Notes under the pieces: model-generated
The model's database searches: none
Told to the model about the DNA's origin: nothing
The model's input: the letters and a program-made list of their open reading frames with translations, nothing else
Assembly (NCBI GenBank): GCA_030447505.1
Contig: JAUJOT010000006.1
Location: 1-64,000 of the forward strand
Reading direction: 5' to 3'
Source of the DNA: Solirubrobacteraceae bacterium
GTDB lineage: Bacteria > Actinomycetota > Thermoleophilia > Solirubrobacterales > Solirubrobacteraceae
DNA length: 64,000 nucleotides
Shown: positions 28,849 through 36,838 of the stretch, one piece after another
Layout: each line of letters opens with the position of its first letter
Numbering within the stretch: position 1 is the first letter of the stretch
Made by a program: the position numbers and the translations under genes

Positions 28849-29946
28849 TCAGTTCCGCACCGGTCGCTTCATCGTGCGATAGACGAACTCGTCGGTCTGT
28901 GCCGACTCGCGTGCCGAGATGACGCGGTCGTGGTGGCGTGAGAACCGGCAGACCGGATCGGTGGCCGCCGCGTCGCCCGTTAGCCGCAGCGCCTGGCAGC
29001 GGCAGCCGCCCCAATCGACCTCCTGTCGTCCGAGCGGGCACGTGCGGCATGGCTCCTGCATCCAGTCCGTGCCGCGGAAGCGGACGAACGCGTCCGAGCT
29101 GCTCCAGATCCACTCCAGCGGATGCTCGCGGACGTTGGCGAACTCGAGCCCCGGGATCGTCGCCGCCGCGTGGCAGGGCAACACGTCGCCGTTCGGAGCG
29201 ACCACCATCGCCGTGCGACCCCAACCGCCCATGCACGGCTTTGGCAGGTCCTCATAGAAGTCGGGGAGCACCCAGAGAACGTCCACCTTGGGGCCGACCC
29301 GCTCACGAAAGCGCTGGACCGCTTCCTCCGCGCGCCGAAGCTGCTTCGGCGATGGCAGCAGCGCCTCCTGGTTTGCGACCGCCCAGCCGTAGTACTGCGT
29401 GTTCGCAAGCTCGAGCCGCTGCGCCCCGAGCTCGAGTGCGAGATCGAGCACCTCCGCGATCCGATCGAGGTTCTGCCGGTGCAGGACGCAGTTGATCGTC
29501 AGCGCGAAGTCGAGCTGCTTCGCGAGCCGCGCGGCCGCGATCTTCTTCTCGAACGACCGGTTTCCCGCGATGCGATCGTTCTCATCGGCGTTCGGACTCT
29601 GGATCGAAATCTGCACGTGATCGAGCCCCGCTGACTTCAGCGCCTCCGCACGCTCGCGCGTGAACAGCGTGCCGGCGGTGATCAGCGAGGAGTACAGACC
29701 GGCGTCGCGCGAGGCCGCGCACAGCTCCACCAGGTCGCCGCGCAGCATCGGCTCGCCCCCCGTGAGCGCGAGCTGAAGGACGCCGAGTCGGCGCGCCTCG
29801 CGAAAGGTGCGGATCCAGTGCTCGGTCTCGAGTTCCCGGCGGTACTTCTCGCCGCCGATGTCGAGCGGATTCGAGCAGTACGGGCAGTGGAGCGGGCACT
29901 GGTAGGAGAGCTCGGCGATCAGCGTCGACGGCCTATGCTGCCGCAT
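28849..29946 (-). CDS. pqqE: PqqA peptide cyclase (radical SAM/SPASM)
   Basis: 365 residues. It forms the Glu-Tyr carbon-carbon crosslink in PqqA using SAM and iron-sulfur clusters. The radical SAM motif is YQCPLHCPYCSNPL (CxxxCxxC, about residues 15-27). TGGEPMLRGD binds SAM. The C-terminal SPASM cysteines are visible in LPCHAAATIPGLEFANV, MQEPCRTCPLGRQEVDWGG and CRCQALRLTGD. ATG 29946 (MRQHRP) overlaps the end of pqqD by 14 bases. Last gene of the pqqABCDE operon. Confidence 0.96.
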   Translation of the reverse strand: MRQHRPSTLIAELSYQCPLHCPYCSNPLDIGGEKYRRELETEHWIRTFREARRLGVLQLALTGGEPMLRGDLVELCAASRDAGLYSSLITAGTLFTRERAEALKSAGLDHVQISIQSPNADENDRIAGNRSFEKKIAAARLAKQLDFALTINCVLHRQNLDRIAEVLDLALELGAQRLELANTQYYGWAVANQEALLPSPKQLRRAEEAVQRFRERVGPKVDVLWVLPDFYEDLPKPCMGGWGRTAMVVAPNGDVLPCHAAATIPGLEFANVREHPLEWIWSSSDAFVRFRGTDWMQEPCRTCPLGRQEVDWGGCRCQALRLTGDAAATDPVCRFSRHHDRVISARESAQTDEFVYRTMKRPVRN

Positions 29947-30196
29947 CGACCACCAGTCCTCTCGCCGCCATGGCGTCGACCACGCGTCGCACGTCGTCGC
30001 GGAGATCGGCGCGGGCATACCGCACGGACAGGGCACCGACGATCTCGTCGAGCGAGCGCTCTCCGTCGCACAGCTCGAGCACCTCCGCCGCGGTGCGATT
30101 GAGCCGCACGGCACCCTCCGGGACCAGCAGCAGGTGCTCCTCGCGCACCTCGTCGTACCGCAGTCGCGCTCCCGTGGCGAGGCAGGGGCGGGTCAC
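29933..30196 (-). CDS. pqqD: PQQ biosynthesis peptide chaperone
   Basis: 87 residues, the usual size. It binds PqqA and presents it to PqqE (RiPP recognition element, winged helix). Visible: LATGARLRYDEVREEHLLLV then PEGAVRLNRTAAEVLELCDG, and LDEIVGALSVRYA. The GTG start at 30196 overlaps the pqqC stop (GTGA). No fusion to pqqC or pqqE, unlike in some organisms. Confidence 0.95.
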   Translation of the reverse strand: MTRPCLATGARLRYDEVREEHLLLVPEGAVRLNRTAAEVLELCDGERSLDEIVGALSVRYARADLRDDVRRVVDAMAARGLVVDAAA

Positions 30197-30930
30197 GCGC
30201 GGGTCACCGGCGGCTGCGTGTCGCCGCGCTCGATGGCATCGAGCTGCGCCCACAGCATCTCGGTCTTGAAGCGCAGCGCCGCGACGGCAGACTGTTGCTG
30301 CTCGCGCGTCCCGCAGCGCTCGATGGTGAGATCGAGCGCGTACTGCGCGTCAGCTGGCGCCTTCACGAGCCGTGTACGGAAGTACTCGAGCCCCGAGGAC
30401 TCGATCCAGTCGTAGTGACGCTCGAGCGCCTCGAGCCGCACGCGCATCGCGGCCGGGGCGAAGAGCTCTGTGAGCGATGACGCGACCGCCTCGAGCCACG
30501 GCTTGTGGCGCGCGAAGGTCACGTAGGCGTCGACCGCGTAGCGCACCGTGGGGAGGACGCGCTGTTCGGAGACGAGGTCTCCGCGCGGCACGCCGAGCGC
30601 CTCGCCGAGCCGCAGCCACGATTCGATGGCGCCCGTTGCGTCGCTCGTGCCGTCGTGGTCGATGATGCGCTGTATCCATACGCGCCGGACCTCCACCTCG
30701 GGGCAGTTGGCGAGGATCGCCGCGTCCTTCAGCGGGATGCACCTCTGGTAGTAGAAGCGGTTCACGGCCCAGCGTTGGAGCTCCGCGCGCGTGAGCTCTC
30801 CCGCGTCCATGCGTCTGTGGAAGGGGTGCAGGTCGTGGTAGCGCGTCGCCTGCGCGCGCAGGCGAGCGGTGAACTCCTCGGGCGGCCACGGGCCGCGATC
30901 ACCCGCCGGTCTCGTGGCAGTCTCGCTCAC
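30193..30930 (-). CDS. pqqC: Pyrroloquinoline-quinone synthase
   Basis: 245 residues, heme-oxygenase-like all-helical fold. It carries out the final ring closure and eight-electron oxidation to PQQ. Family marks: YHDLHPFHRRMDAGELTRAE, VNRFYYQRCIPLKDAAILAN, and RIIDHDGTSDATGAIESWLR, with the active-site His and Arg/Tyr residues. The GTG start overlaps the pqqB stop (GTGA), and its own stop overlaps the pqqD start, so B-C-D are translationally coupled. Confidence 0.96.
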   Translation of the reverse strand: MSETATRPAGDRGPWPPEEFTARLRAQATRYHDLHPFHRRMDAGELTRAELQRWAVNRFYYQRCIPLKDAAILANCPEVEVRRVWIQRIIDHDGTSDATGAIESWLRLGEALGVPRGDLVSEQRVLPTVRYAVDAYVTFARHKPWLEAVASSLTELFAPAAMRVRLEALERHYDWIESSGLEYFRTRLVKAPADAQYALDLTIERCGTREQQQSAVAALRFKTEMLWAQLDAIERGDTQPPVTRA

Positions 30931-31823
30931 AGCTCGATCTCGAGACCGTCGTAGGCAACCTCGACGCCCGCGTGGAGGACCGCCTCGCGCTCGTCGGAGT
31001 CCTCGAGCAGGATCGGGTTCGTGTTGTTGATGTGGACGAGCACCTTGCGCGGTCGCTCCAGCCGCGCGAGCGCCTCGAGCGTCCCGCCGGGCCCCGAGAG
31101 TGGCACGTGTCCCATGTCGCCCGCGCTGCGGACGGAGATGCCGAGTCGAGGAAGCTCGTCGTCGCGCCAGAACGTCCCGTCGACGAGCACGAGATCGCTC
31201 GTCTGCAACCGGGTGAGCACGCCATCGTCCAAGCGGGCGAGACCAGGAGCGTAGGTGACGACGCCGCCGCCCGAGCGATCGCGGAAGACGAACCCACTCG
31301 CCCCGAGCTCTACGCCTGACCCGCTCAGGTAACGCGGCGCGTCGCCGCCCACGTCGAACGGCTCGACTGTGAGGCTCGACCCTTCCAGCGGTCTCGACCG
31401 CTCCCGTTCCAGCCTCTGCCACTCGACCCCGCAATAGCGCTCGAGCATCGCCAACACCGGATACCCGTCCCTCAGCGCGCGCTCGACGCCTTCATCTCCG
31501 AAGACGCGCACCGGCGCTGCCGACTCACGCAGGAGGAGAAGCCCCGCCGTGTGATCGATCTCCGCGTCGGTCAGGAGCACCCCCGCGATCGGCGCCGCGC
31601 GAACGCCGTCGACCTGCCGGGCTGTGAGCGCCTCCAGCTGCTGGCGCGCGTCCGGTGAGGCGTTCACGAGGAACCACGGCCCCTCGCGACCCCGGATCGC
31701 CAGCGACGACTGCGTACGCGGTCGCGCCCGTACACCCTCGCGCGCCGCCTCGCACGTCTCGCAGTGGCAGTTCCACTGCGGAAAGCCTCCGCCGGCGGCC
31801 GAGCCGAGAACACGAACGCGCAC
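30927..31823 (-). CDS. pqqB: PQQ biosynthesis protein PqqB (metallo-beta-lactamase fold)
   Basis: 298 residues. It is thought to hydroxylate the tyrosine part of the processed PqqA dipeptide. The start region VRVLGSAAGGGFPQWNCHCE contains the zinc-binding CxCxxC pattern (NCHCETC) that marks PqqB. LLTDAEIDHTAGLLLLRE has the hydrolase-fold Asp-His metal site, and VHINNTNPILLEDSDE is the conserved C-terminal motif. GTG start at 31823; no good ribosome site, and a 63-base gap separates it from pqqA. Confidence 0.95.
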   Translation of the reverse strand: MRVRVLGSAAGGGFPQWNCHCETCEAAREGVRARPRTQSSLAIRGREGPWFLVNASPDARQQLEALTARQVDGVRAAPIAGVLLTDAEIDHTAGLLLLRESAAPVRVFGDEGVERALRDGYPVLAMLERYCGVEWQRLERERSRPLEGSSLTVEPFDVGGDAPRYLSGSGVELGASGFVFRDRSGGGVVTYAPGLARLDDGVLTRLQTSDLVLVDGTFWRDDELPRLGISVRSAGDMGHVPLSGPGGTLEALARLERPRKVLVHINNTNPILLEDSDEREAVLHAGVEVAYDGLEIEL

Positions 31824-31886
31824 GTGGCAGAGGGAAGCAAGACCAGCCCCGGGCGAGCACCCGAGGCGACGCGTGCTTGAGAGCCG

Positions 31887-31961
31887 TTACCGCCGGTACA
31901 GGTAGGAGGTGACCTCGGAGCAGAGATCGACGAACTCGAATTCGGGCTTGATCCACGTCAC
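31887..31961 (-). CDS. pqqA: PQQ precursor peptide
   Basis: A 24-residue peptide. It begins MTWIKPEFEF and continues VDLCSEVTSYLYRR. The invariant Glu and Tyr, three residues apart (E-V-T-S-Y, residues 16 and 20), are the atoms that become PQQ. The GTG start has a perfect AGGAGG 6 bases upstream, the best ribosome site in the operon, fitting a highly made substrate peptide. It is the first gene of pqqABCDE. The leader lies in a 73-base divergent gap with the M17 peptidase. Confidence 0.95.
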   Translation of the reverse strand: MTWIKPEFEFVDLCSEVTSYLYRR

Positions 31962-32034
31962 GCGAGGCCTCCTACTAGGGTGCACGAAACTTGGACACTA
32001 CCCACCGCAGGAGCCGAACGATCACAGTCAGACG

Positions 32035-33432
32035 ATGGACATCGAAGTAACCGCGGCGGAGCCGTCTGCGGTCGGCGCCGATCTCATCGCTGCCGGCGTG
32101 GGGGCGCGGGCCGCGCAGCTTGGTGCCCCGCAGCGCGCGATCGCGGATGCAGATCCCGTCGCCATCGTCTATACGGCTGCCGCCCCGCTCGCTGTCGTCG
32201 CACTCGAGCCGGACGTCGAGGGACTGCGGACGGGCGCTGCGCGGGCGGTGCGCGCGTGCCGCGGCGGCGGCACGGTGGCGTGGGCGCTCGAGGCGTCCCT
32301 GCCCCTCCCCGTCGAGGAGCAGGTGCGCGCGCTGGCCGAGGGCGCCGTCCTCGGCAGCTACGACGCTCGCCGCTGGCGAAGCGGCGAGCAGCCGCGCGGC
32401 GTCCAGCGCTTCGTGATCTGCGGCTGCGGCGACGACGTCACGCCCGTGGCCAACCGCGCAGCGCTCGTCGCGCGTTGGACGAACGCGGCCCGCGAGCTCG
32501 TCGACGCCCCGCCGAACGTCGTCTCACCGGCCGGGCTCACGGAGCGCGCGGCGGCGTTTCCGCGGCTGCGGGCCGAGACGATCGACCCCGCCGCGGCGGG
32601 GCTTGGCGCACTCGCCGCCGTGGGCGCGAGCAGCCCGGCCCAACCGCTTCTCCTCGTGCTCCGGCACGAGCCGCCCGGCGCGCCGGCCGCACCCCGGCTG
32701 GCGCTCGTCGGGAAGGCCGTCACCTTCGATTCGGGCGGCTACTTCCTCAAGCCGCAGACGGACATCATCCGCCAGAAGGCCGACATGGCGGGCGGCGCGG
32801 CCGTCGTGGCGGCGCTCGGCGCGATCGCCGAACTCGAGCTCCCGCTGTCGGTCACCGGTGTCGTGCCTGCCTGCGAGAACATGCTGAGCGGCACCGCGAT
32901 GCGGCCGACCGACGTCGTCAGGACCGCTGCCGGCCTCACCGTCGAGGTCACGAATCCCGACGCCGAGGGGCGGTTGATCCTGGCGGATGCACTCTGGTAC
33001 GCGCGCCGCGACGGCGCGACGCACCTCGTCGACCTGGCGACACTGACGGGCGCGTTGCGCGCGGGCATGGGAGACGTCTACGGCGGCGTCTTTTCGACCG
33101 ACGAGCTGTGGCGTGACGCCGTCGTCGAAGCGGGCAACGCAAGCGGCGATCTCGCCTGGCCGTGGCCGCTTCACCCGCGCTATCGACCGCTGCTCGACTC
33201 GACCGTGGCGGATTTGCGCAACACAGCGGGAAAGAGCTTCGGATTTCCGATCGTCGCTGCGACGTTCTTACAGCAGTTCGCGGGCGAGGGGCCGTGGGCG
33301 CATGTCGACATGCTCGGGCCCGCTTTGCTCGACGAGGATCGCGGCGACGCGTTCGGCCGCGGCGCGACCGGCTACGGCGTCCGCATGCTCATCGAGCTCG
33401 CCGCGCGCCTGAGCGCCGAGGCGCGGGCGTGA
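32035..33432 (+). CDS. M17 leucyl aminopeptidase-like protein next to pqqA
   Basis: 465 residues. C-terminal M17 peptidase domain with both metal motifs: VGKAVTFDSGGYFLKPQTD (about residue 224) and EVTNPDAEGRLILADALWYA (canonical NTDAEGR has become NPDAEGR). QKADMAGGAAVV supplies another ligand Asp and Lys-like positions. The N-terminal 150 residues are the usual weakly conserved macro-like domain. Such enzymes remove N-terminal residues from peptides. It is divergent from pqqA and flanked by the PQQ dehydrogenase cluster. A role in releasing the crosslinked Glu-Tyr from PqqA is plausible but inferred. Start ATG 32035; a weak ribosome site. Confidence 0.85.
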   Translation: MDIEVTAAEPSAVGADLIAAGVGARAAQLGAPQRAIADADPVAIVYTAAAPLAVVALEPDVEGLRTGAARAVRACRGGGTVAWALEASLPLPVEEQVRALAEGAVLGSYDARRWRSGEQPRGVQRFVICGCGDDVTPVANRAALVARWTNAARELVDAPPNVVSPAGLTERAAAFPRLRAETIDPAAAGLGALAAVGASSPAQPLLLVLRHEPPGAPAAPRLALVGKAVTFDSGGYFLKPQTDIIRQKADMAGGAAVVAALGAIAELELPLSVTGVVPACENMLSGTAMRPTDVVRTAAGLTVEVTNPDAEGRLILADALWYARRDGATHLVDLATLTGALRAGMGDVYGGVFSTDELWRDAVVEAGNASGDLAWPWPLHPRYRPLLDSTVADLRNTAGKSFGFPIVAATFLQQFAGEGPWAHVDMLGPALLDEDRGDAFGRGATGYGVRMLIELAARLSAEARA

Positions 33433-33475
33433 GCGGTCACGGCTGGCAGTGCCGACGCGGTCCCCGACGAGCCGA

Positions 33476-33985
33476 TCACCCGGTCAGCGACATGGCTGCC
33501 GCCGCGAGGACCAAAGCGGCTCCGGCGACAGCGCTGGCGCCAGCGCCACGCTGCATCACCGGGAACACGCGCGGCAGCAGGACACCGACGAGGAGGCCCA
33601 CGAGCGCCAGCAGCGCGCTCGACAACGCCTGCTGACCGGCCTGTCCGAGAAGCCAACCAGCCGTCGGGTCACCGACGAGACCGTAGGTGAGGTTGTCGAG
33701 ACTCAGGGCCCACGGCACGAGCCAGACCGGCCAAAGCGGAGCGACTGCGTGCGTGAGGCCGGCGACGACGAGCAGATAGACCCCCAAGGCGGCCAGCATC
33801 GCCATCTCCATGACCTCGGTCACGCTGGACGAGACCTGCCAGGCGATGGCCGAACCGACCAGGAACGCAACTGCGTCGGCGGCGCCGAAGAGGGCAGCGA
33901 GCGGCAGGCGCGACCGCCGGCCGACGATCGCACCGATCGCCATGCACGCGATCAAACTGTCCAGACCTAGAACCAGGAAGTTCAT
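33476..33985 (-). CDS. MntP-like small membrane exporter
   Basis: 169 residues with six hydrophobic helices. Acidic residues sit inside helices at MNFLVLGLDSLIACMAIGA (first), GAADAVAFLVG (second) and WALSLDNLTYGLVGD (fourth), the pattern of MntP manganese exporters arranged as two three-helix repeats. Substrate here is unknown; manganese is the family default. It lies about 100 bases downstream of the PQQ dehydrogenase on the same strand, so it may belong to that operon. GGAG lies 8 bases before the ATG. Confidence 0.75.
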   Translation of the reverse strand: MNFLVLGLDSLIACMAIGAIVGRRSRLPLAALFGAADAVAFLVGSAIAWQVSSSVTEVMEMAMLAALGVYLLVVAGLTHAVAPLWPVWLVPWALSLDNLTYGLVGDPTAGWLLGQAGQQALSSALLALVGLLVGVLLPRVFPVMQRGAGASAVAGAALVLAAAAMSLTG

Positions 33986-34085
33986 CTCAAACTCCAGACT
34001 GTGTTGCGGATGTCGATCATCCCTGCGGGATGTGGCAGGTCGGTGACCGCTGCTCCCGTCGGCGTGCGATGTCTCGCCTGCAGCC

Positions 34086-35870
34086 CTATTGCGCCAGTGC
34101 GAAGGCGAAGAGAGCGGCTCCGTGTGGCGCCCCGGCCATCTCGGGTGCGAACCCTTCGACCCAACTGCCCCACCCGACCGGCACGGCTATGTACTGGGTT
34201 CCGTCGATGCTGTATGTCGAGGGGCTGCTGTGGTGGCCGCTTCCGCACTGGAACTGCCACAACAGCTCCCCGGTCTCAGCGTGGAACGCGTTGAACTCGC
34301 CCGTAGGCTCGCCGACGAACACGAGGTCGCCTCCGGTGGCGAGCACCGACGCGACCATCGGTGTCTCGTTGCGCCACCGCCACACCTCTTCGCCGGTGGA
34401 CGGATCGAACGCCTTGATGAACCCCTGCATGTTCTTGTCGACGGCCGGGTCCGCTCCGAAGTACGGAAGGCTCTCCTTGAACTCCACGCGCCTCAGCGTG
34501 AGGTTCGCACCGACATCGATCACCGGGACGTAGAAGAGCCCCGTCTTCGGGCTGTAGGCCGTGTGCGTCCATTCCGTGGCCCCGGCCGGCGCCGGCCACA
34601 CGTGGACCGGCTCCCCCTCCCTCTCGGCCCAGATCTTGGGCGTCACCTTACCGTCGGCGGCGATCTCGCCCCAGGTGATGCGTTCGCCGAAGGGCGCCAC
34701 CCGGACCAGCTCACCGTTCGTACGGTCCAGGACGAAGAAGTACCCGTTCTTGTTGAAGTGACCCAGCAGCTTGCGCCCGTCCAACTCGAACAGGATGGGC
34801 GTCATGTTGCTGTCGTAGTCCCACACGTCGTGCGGCGTGTACTGGTAGTGCCAGCGGATCTCGCCGTTGTCAGGGTCCACGGCGATCACGCAGTCGGTGT
34901 AGAGGTTGTCTCCCTCTCGAACGCTTCCGTCGAAGTCGGGCGAGGGGTTGCCGGTCCCCCAGTACATGAGGTTCAGCTCCGGGTCATAGGTGCCGGTGAC
35001 CCAGCAGTTTCCACCCCCCCGCGCCCAGGCGTCACCATCAGCAGGCCACGTCTCGGACCCGGGCTCCCCCGGCTTCGGCACCGTATAGGTCCGCCAGACG
35101 CGCTCTCCGGTGTCGAGATCGAAGGCATCGAGGTGGCCGCGCACCCCGAACTCCCCGCCGGAGCTCCCCACGATCACCAGGTTCTTGACGACCAGGGGAG
35201 CGACCGTCGCGCTCTCGCCGGCCCGCACGTCGCCGTACACCTGGTCCCAGAGACAGTTGCCGGTTTCGGCGTCGATCGCGATCACATGGGCGTTGAGGCT
35301 GACGACGAAGACCTTGCCCTTCGCCACGGCGACGCCGCGGTTGACGTTGCCGCAGCAGATCGGCGTATCGAACGGGATCTCATGCCTGTAGCGCCACAGT
35401 TCCTGCCCGGTCCGGGCGTCGATGGCCCAGACCCAGCCATCCCAGCCCGAGACGTACATGACACCGTCGACGACGATCGGGGCCGCCTCGAAGGCGTACG
35501 TCGACTCCCCCGCCTGCAGGCCGATCGGGCTGAACTGAAACACCCACGCCGGACGGAGGCGCTCGACGTTCTCCGTGTTGATCTGCTCCAGCGTGCTGTA
35601 GCGCTGGCCGTCGTAGGCGCCGTAGTAGGTCAGCCAGTTGTGCGGTTCCGAGCGGGCTTCGAGAATGCGCTCGTAGGTGACATCCCGGACCACCGGTGGC
35701 GCGCTACCGACCGCGGCACTCAGAGATCCGAGGTTGACAGCCCGCTCTGCGGGCACGTAGTGCTTCTGTTGGCCGTGATTCTCGCGTGACTTCCTGACGG
35801 CCGCAATGACCCCGGCCGCGCACATCGAGCCGATTCCCAGCGCGGAGAGCTGCTTTCCCTTGAGCGGCAT
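34086..35870 (-). CDS. PQQ-dependent alcohol-type dehydrogenase with lanthanide signature
   Basis: 594 residues, eight-bladed quinoprotein propeller. N-terminal KQLSALGIGSMCAAGVIAAV is an uncleaved or signal-anchor helix, so the enzyme faces the exterior. PQQ-site marks: the vicinal disulfide PICCGNVNRG, metal-ligand Glu in SGGEFGVRGHLDAF, metal-ligand Asn in GGGNCWVTGTYDPEL, and catalytic Asp in PHDVWDYDSNM. The Asp two residues after the catalytic Asp (DYD) is the known mark of lanthanide-dependent XoxF-type enzymes; calcium enzymes have Ala or similar. Tryptophan-docking repeats such as AIDARTGQELWRY are present. AAGGAG lies 6 bases before the ATG. Confidence 0.92.
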   Translation of the reverse strand: MPLKGKQLSALGIGSMCAAGVIAAVRKSRENHGQQKHYVPAERAVNLGSLSAAVGSAPPVVRDVTYERILEARSEPHNWLTYYGAYDGQRYSTLEQINTENVERLRPAWVFQFSPIGLQAGESTYAFEAAPIVVDGVMYVSGWDGWVWAIDARTGQELWRYRHEIPFDTPICCGNVNRGVAVAKGKVFVVSLNAHVIAIDAETGNCLWDQVYGDVRAGESATVAPLVVKNLVIVGSSGGEFGVRGHLDAFDLDTGERVWRTYTVPKPGEPGSETWPADGDAWARGGGNCWVTGTYDPELNLMYWGTGNPSPDFDGSVREGDNLYTDCVIAVDPDNGEIRWHYQYTPHDVWDYDSNMTPILFELDGRKLLGHFNKNGYFFVLDRTNGELVRVAPFGERITWGEIAADGKVTPKIWAEREGEPVHVWPAPAGATEWTHTAYSPKTGLFYVPVIDVGANLTLRRVEFKESLPYFGADPAVDKNMQGFIKAFDPSTGEEVWRWRNETPMVASVLATGGDLVFVGEPTGEFNAFHAETGELLWQFQCGSGHHSSPSTYSIDGTQYIAVPVGWGSWVEGFAPEMAGAPHGAALFAFALAQ

Positions 35871-35882
35871 CGACTGCTCCTT

Positions 35883-36395
35883 CTACGGTCGGGGCTGGGG
35901 CGGGCGATCCAGGCGAGCCTCGCGCGGAACGTCCCCCAGCACAAGGATCCCCCCGATCAGGCCTCGGCCCTCGTTGTTGGCTATAGCGGAGCTGAACCAG
36001 TAGTAGCCCGGGCCGTCGAGGTTGAGGCTGGCCCTTCCTCGGGAGAGCATCGGCAACCAGATCCATTGCTTGTCGCCGTTGCTCGGCAAGATCGCGCAGT
36101 GAGGGTCCCACGGGTCATCGTTGACGAGCTCGAGGTCGAGGTCGCCCCCATGGGGCATGACGATGACCGACGGTTTCCAGATGAATTCGGCGGGCGGGAT
36201 CCGCAGTTCCGCGCGCAGGCGGCCGTCAGGTCCCTTCTTGGCGTGCGCGAGGCCGCCGTGGATGAACAGTCGGCCCAGCATCGCCTTGTTCTGCCTGTCC
36301 AACCCGGGCAGCGCATTGACGAGCGCGACGACTCGTGGGTTGAGTTGCTTGAGGACGCTCGGCCGAAGCAGGCGTAGGTAGTTCCAGAGGACCAC
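35883..36395 (-). CDS. PQQ-associated cupredoxin-like protein
   Basis: 170 residues. The C-terminal 100 residues look like a cupredoxin beta-barrel: SVIVMPHGGDLDLELVNDDP, DPHCAILPSNGDKQWIWLPM, GPGYYWFSSAIANNEGRGL. The normal blue-copper Cys-x-His-x-Met pattern is absent (YYWFSSAI where YxFxC is expected), so copper binding is doubtful. It directly precedes the dehydrogenase (12-base gap, same strand). This matches, from memory, the PQQ-associated family named after Mycobacterium smegmatis MSMEG_3727. No signal peptide is seen, so location is unclear. GTG start. Confidence 0.75.
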   Translation of the reverse strand: MVLWNYLRLLRPSVLKQLNPRVVALVNALPGLDRQNKAMLGRLFIHGGLAHAKKGPDGRLRAELRIPPAEFIWKPSVIVMPHGGDLDLELVNDDPWDPHCAILPSNGDKQWIWLPMLSRGRASLNLDGPGYYWFSSAIANNEGRGLIGGILVLGDVPREARLDRPPQPRP

Positions 36396-36514
36396 CGTTC
36401 ACCAGCCCTTCAACGGACGTGCCGCCCCGATCGCCGGGATAGCCGCCGAGAACATGGTGCGGAAGGTCTGCCCCCGTCGTTGGCATCCAATCGCGGCAAG
36501 ACCCGTCGTCGGGC

Positions 36515-36706
36515 CTACACGCCCGCGATGCAGCGGCAGTGTCGCCGTGAACTGACGGCGATCGACCTGAAGGTGCTCTTGAGGGTGATCTTCTTGCGCG
36601 GGAGGAAGCGTGGCGCGTCCCCCTCGCTGCGGGCGGCAGCCGAACCGGTGACCATGAGCGACAGAGCAAGCGAGACGAGAGCGCCGACAAGCTTTGTAGT
36701 GGACAT
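36515..36706 (-). CDS. Small exported basic peptide, uncertain
   Basis: 63 residues with a good signal peptide (KLVGALVSLALSLMVTGSAA, then AR). The mature part is short and very basic (PRKKITLKSTFRSIAVSSRR, HCRC). AAGGA lies about 12 bases before the ATG. It reads toward the cupredoxin gene. It may be a real leader/secreted peptide or the start of a broken secreted protein. The rest of 36396-36838 shows nothing else. Confidence 0.4.
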   Translation of the reverse strand: MSTTKLVGALVSLALSLMVTGSAAARSEGDAPRFLPRKKITLKSTFRSIAVSSRRHCRCIAGV

Positions 36707-36838
36707 GGTTCGTCCGTCCTTCCCGGGGGTTGATCAGAGGGCGTGTTGAAATCGCTGGTGCCGCCCTTGCCGGGGCCTTACCGTCAAGTGGCTGTTGCCT
36801 ACGTGGATTGAAGCGACGAGTGGGACGCGCTGGTTGAG

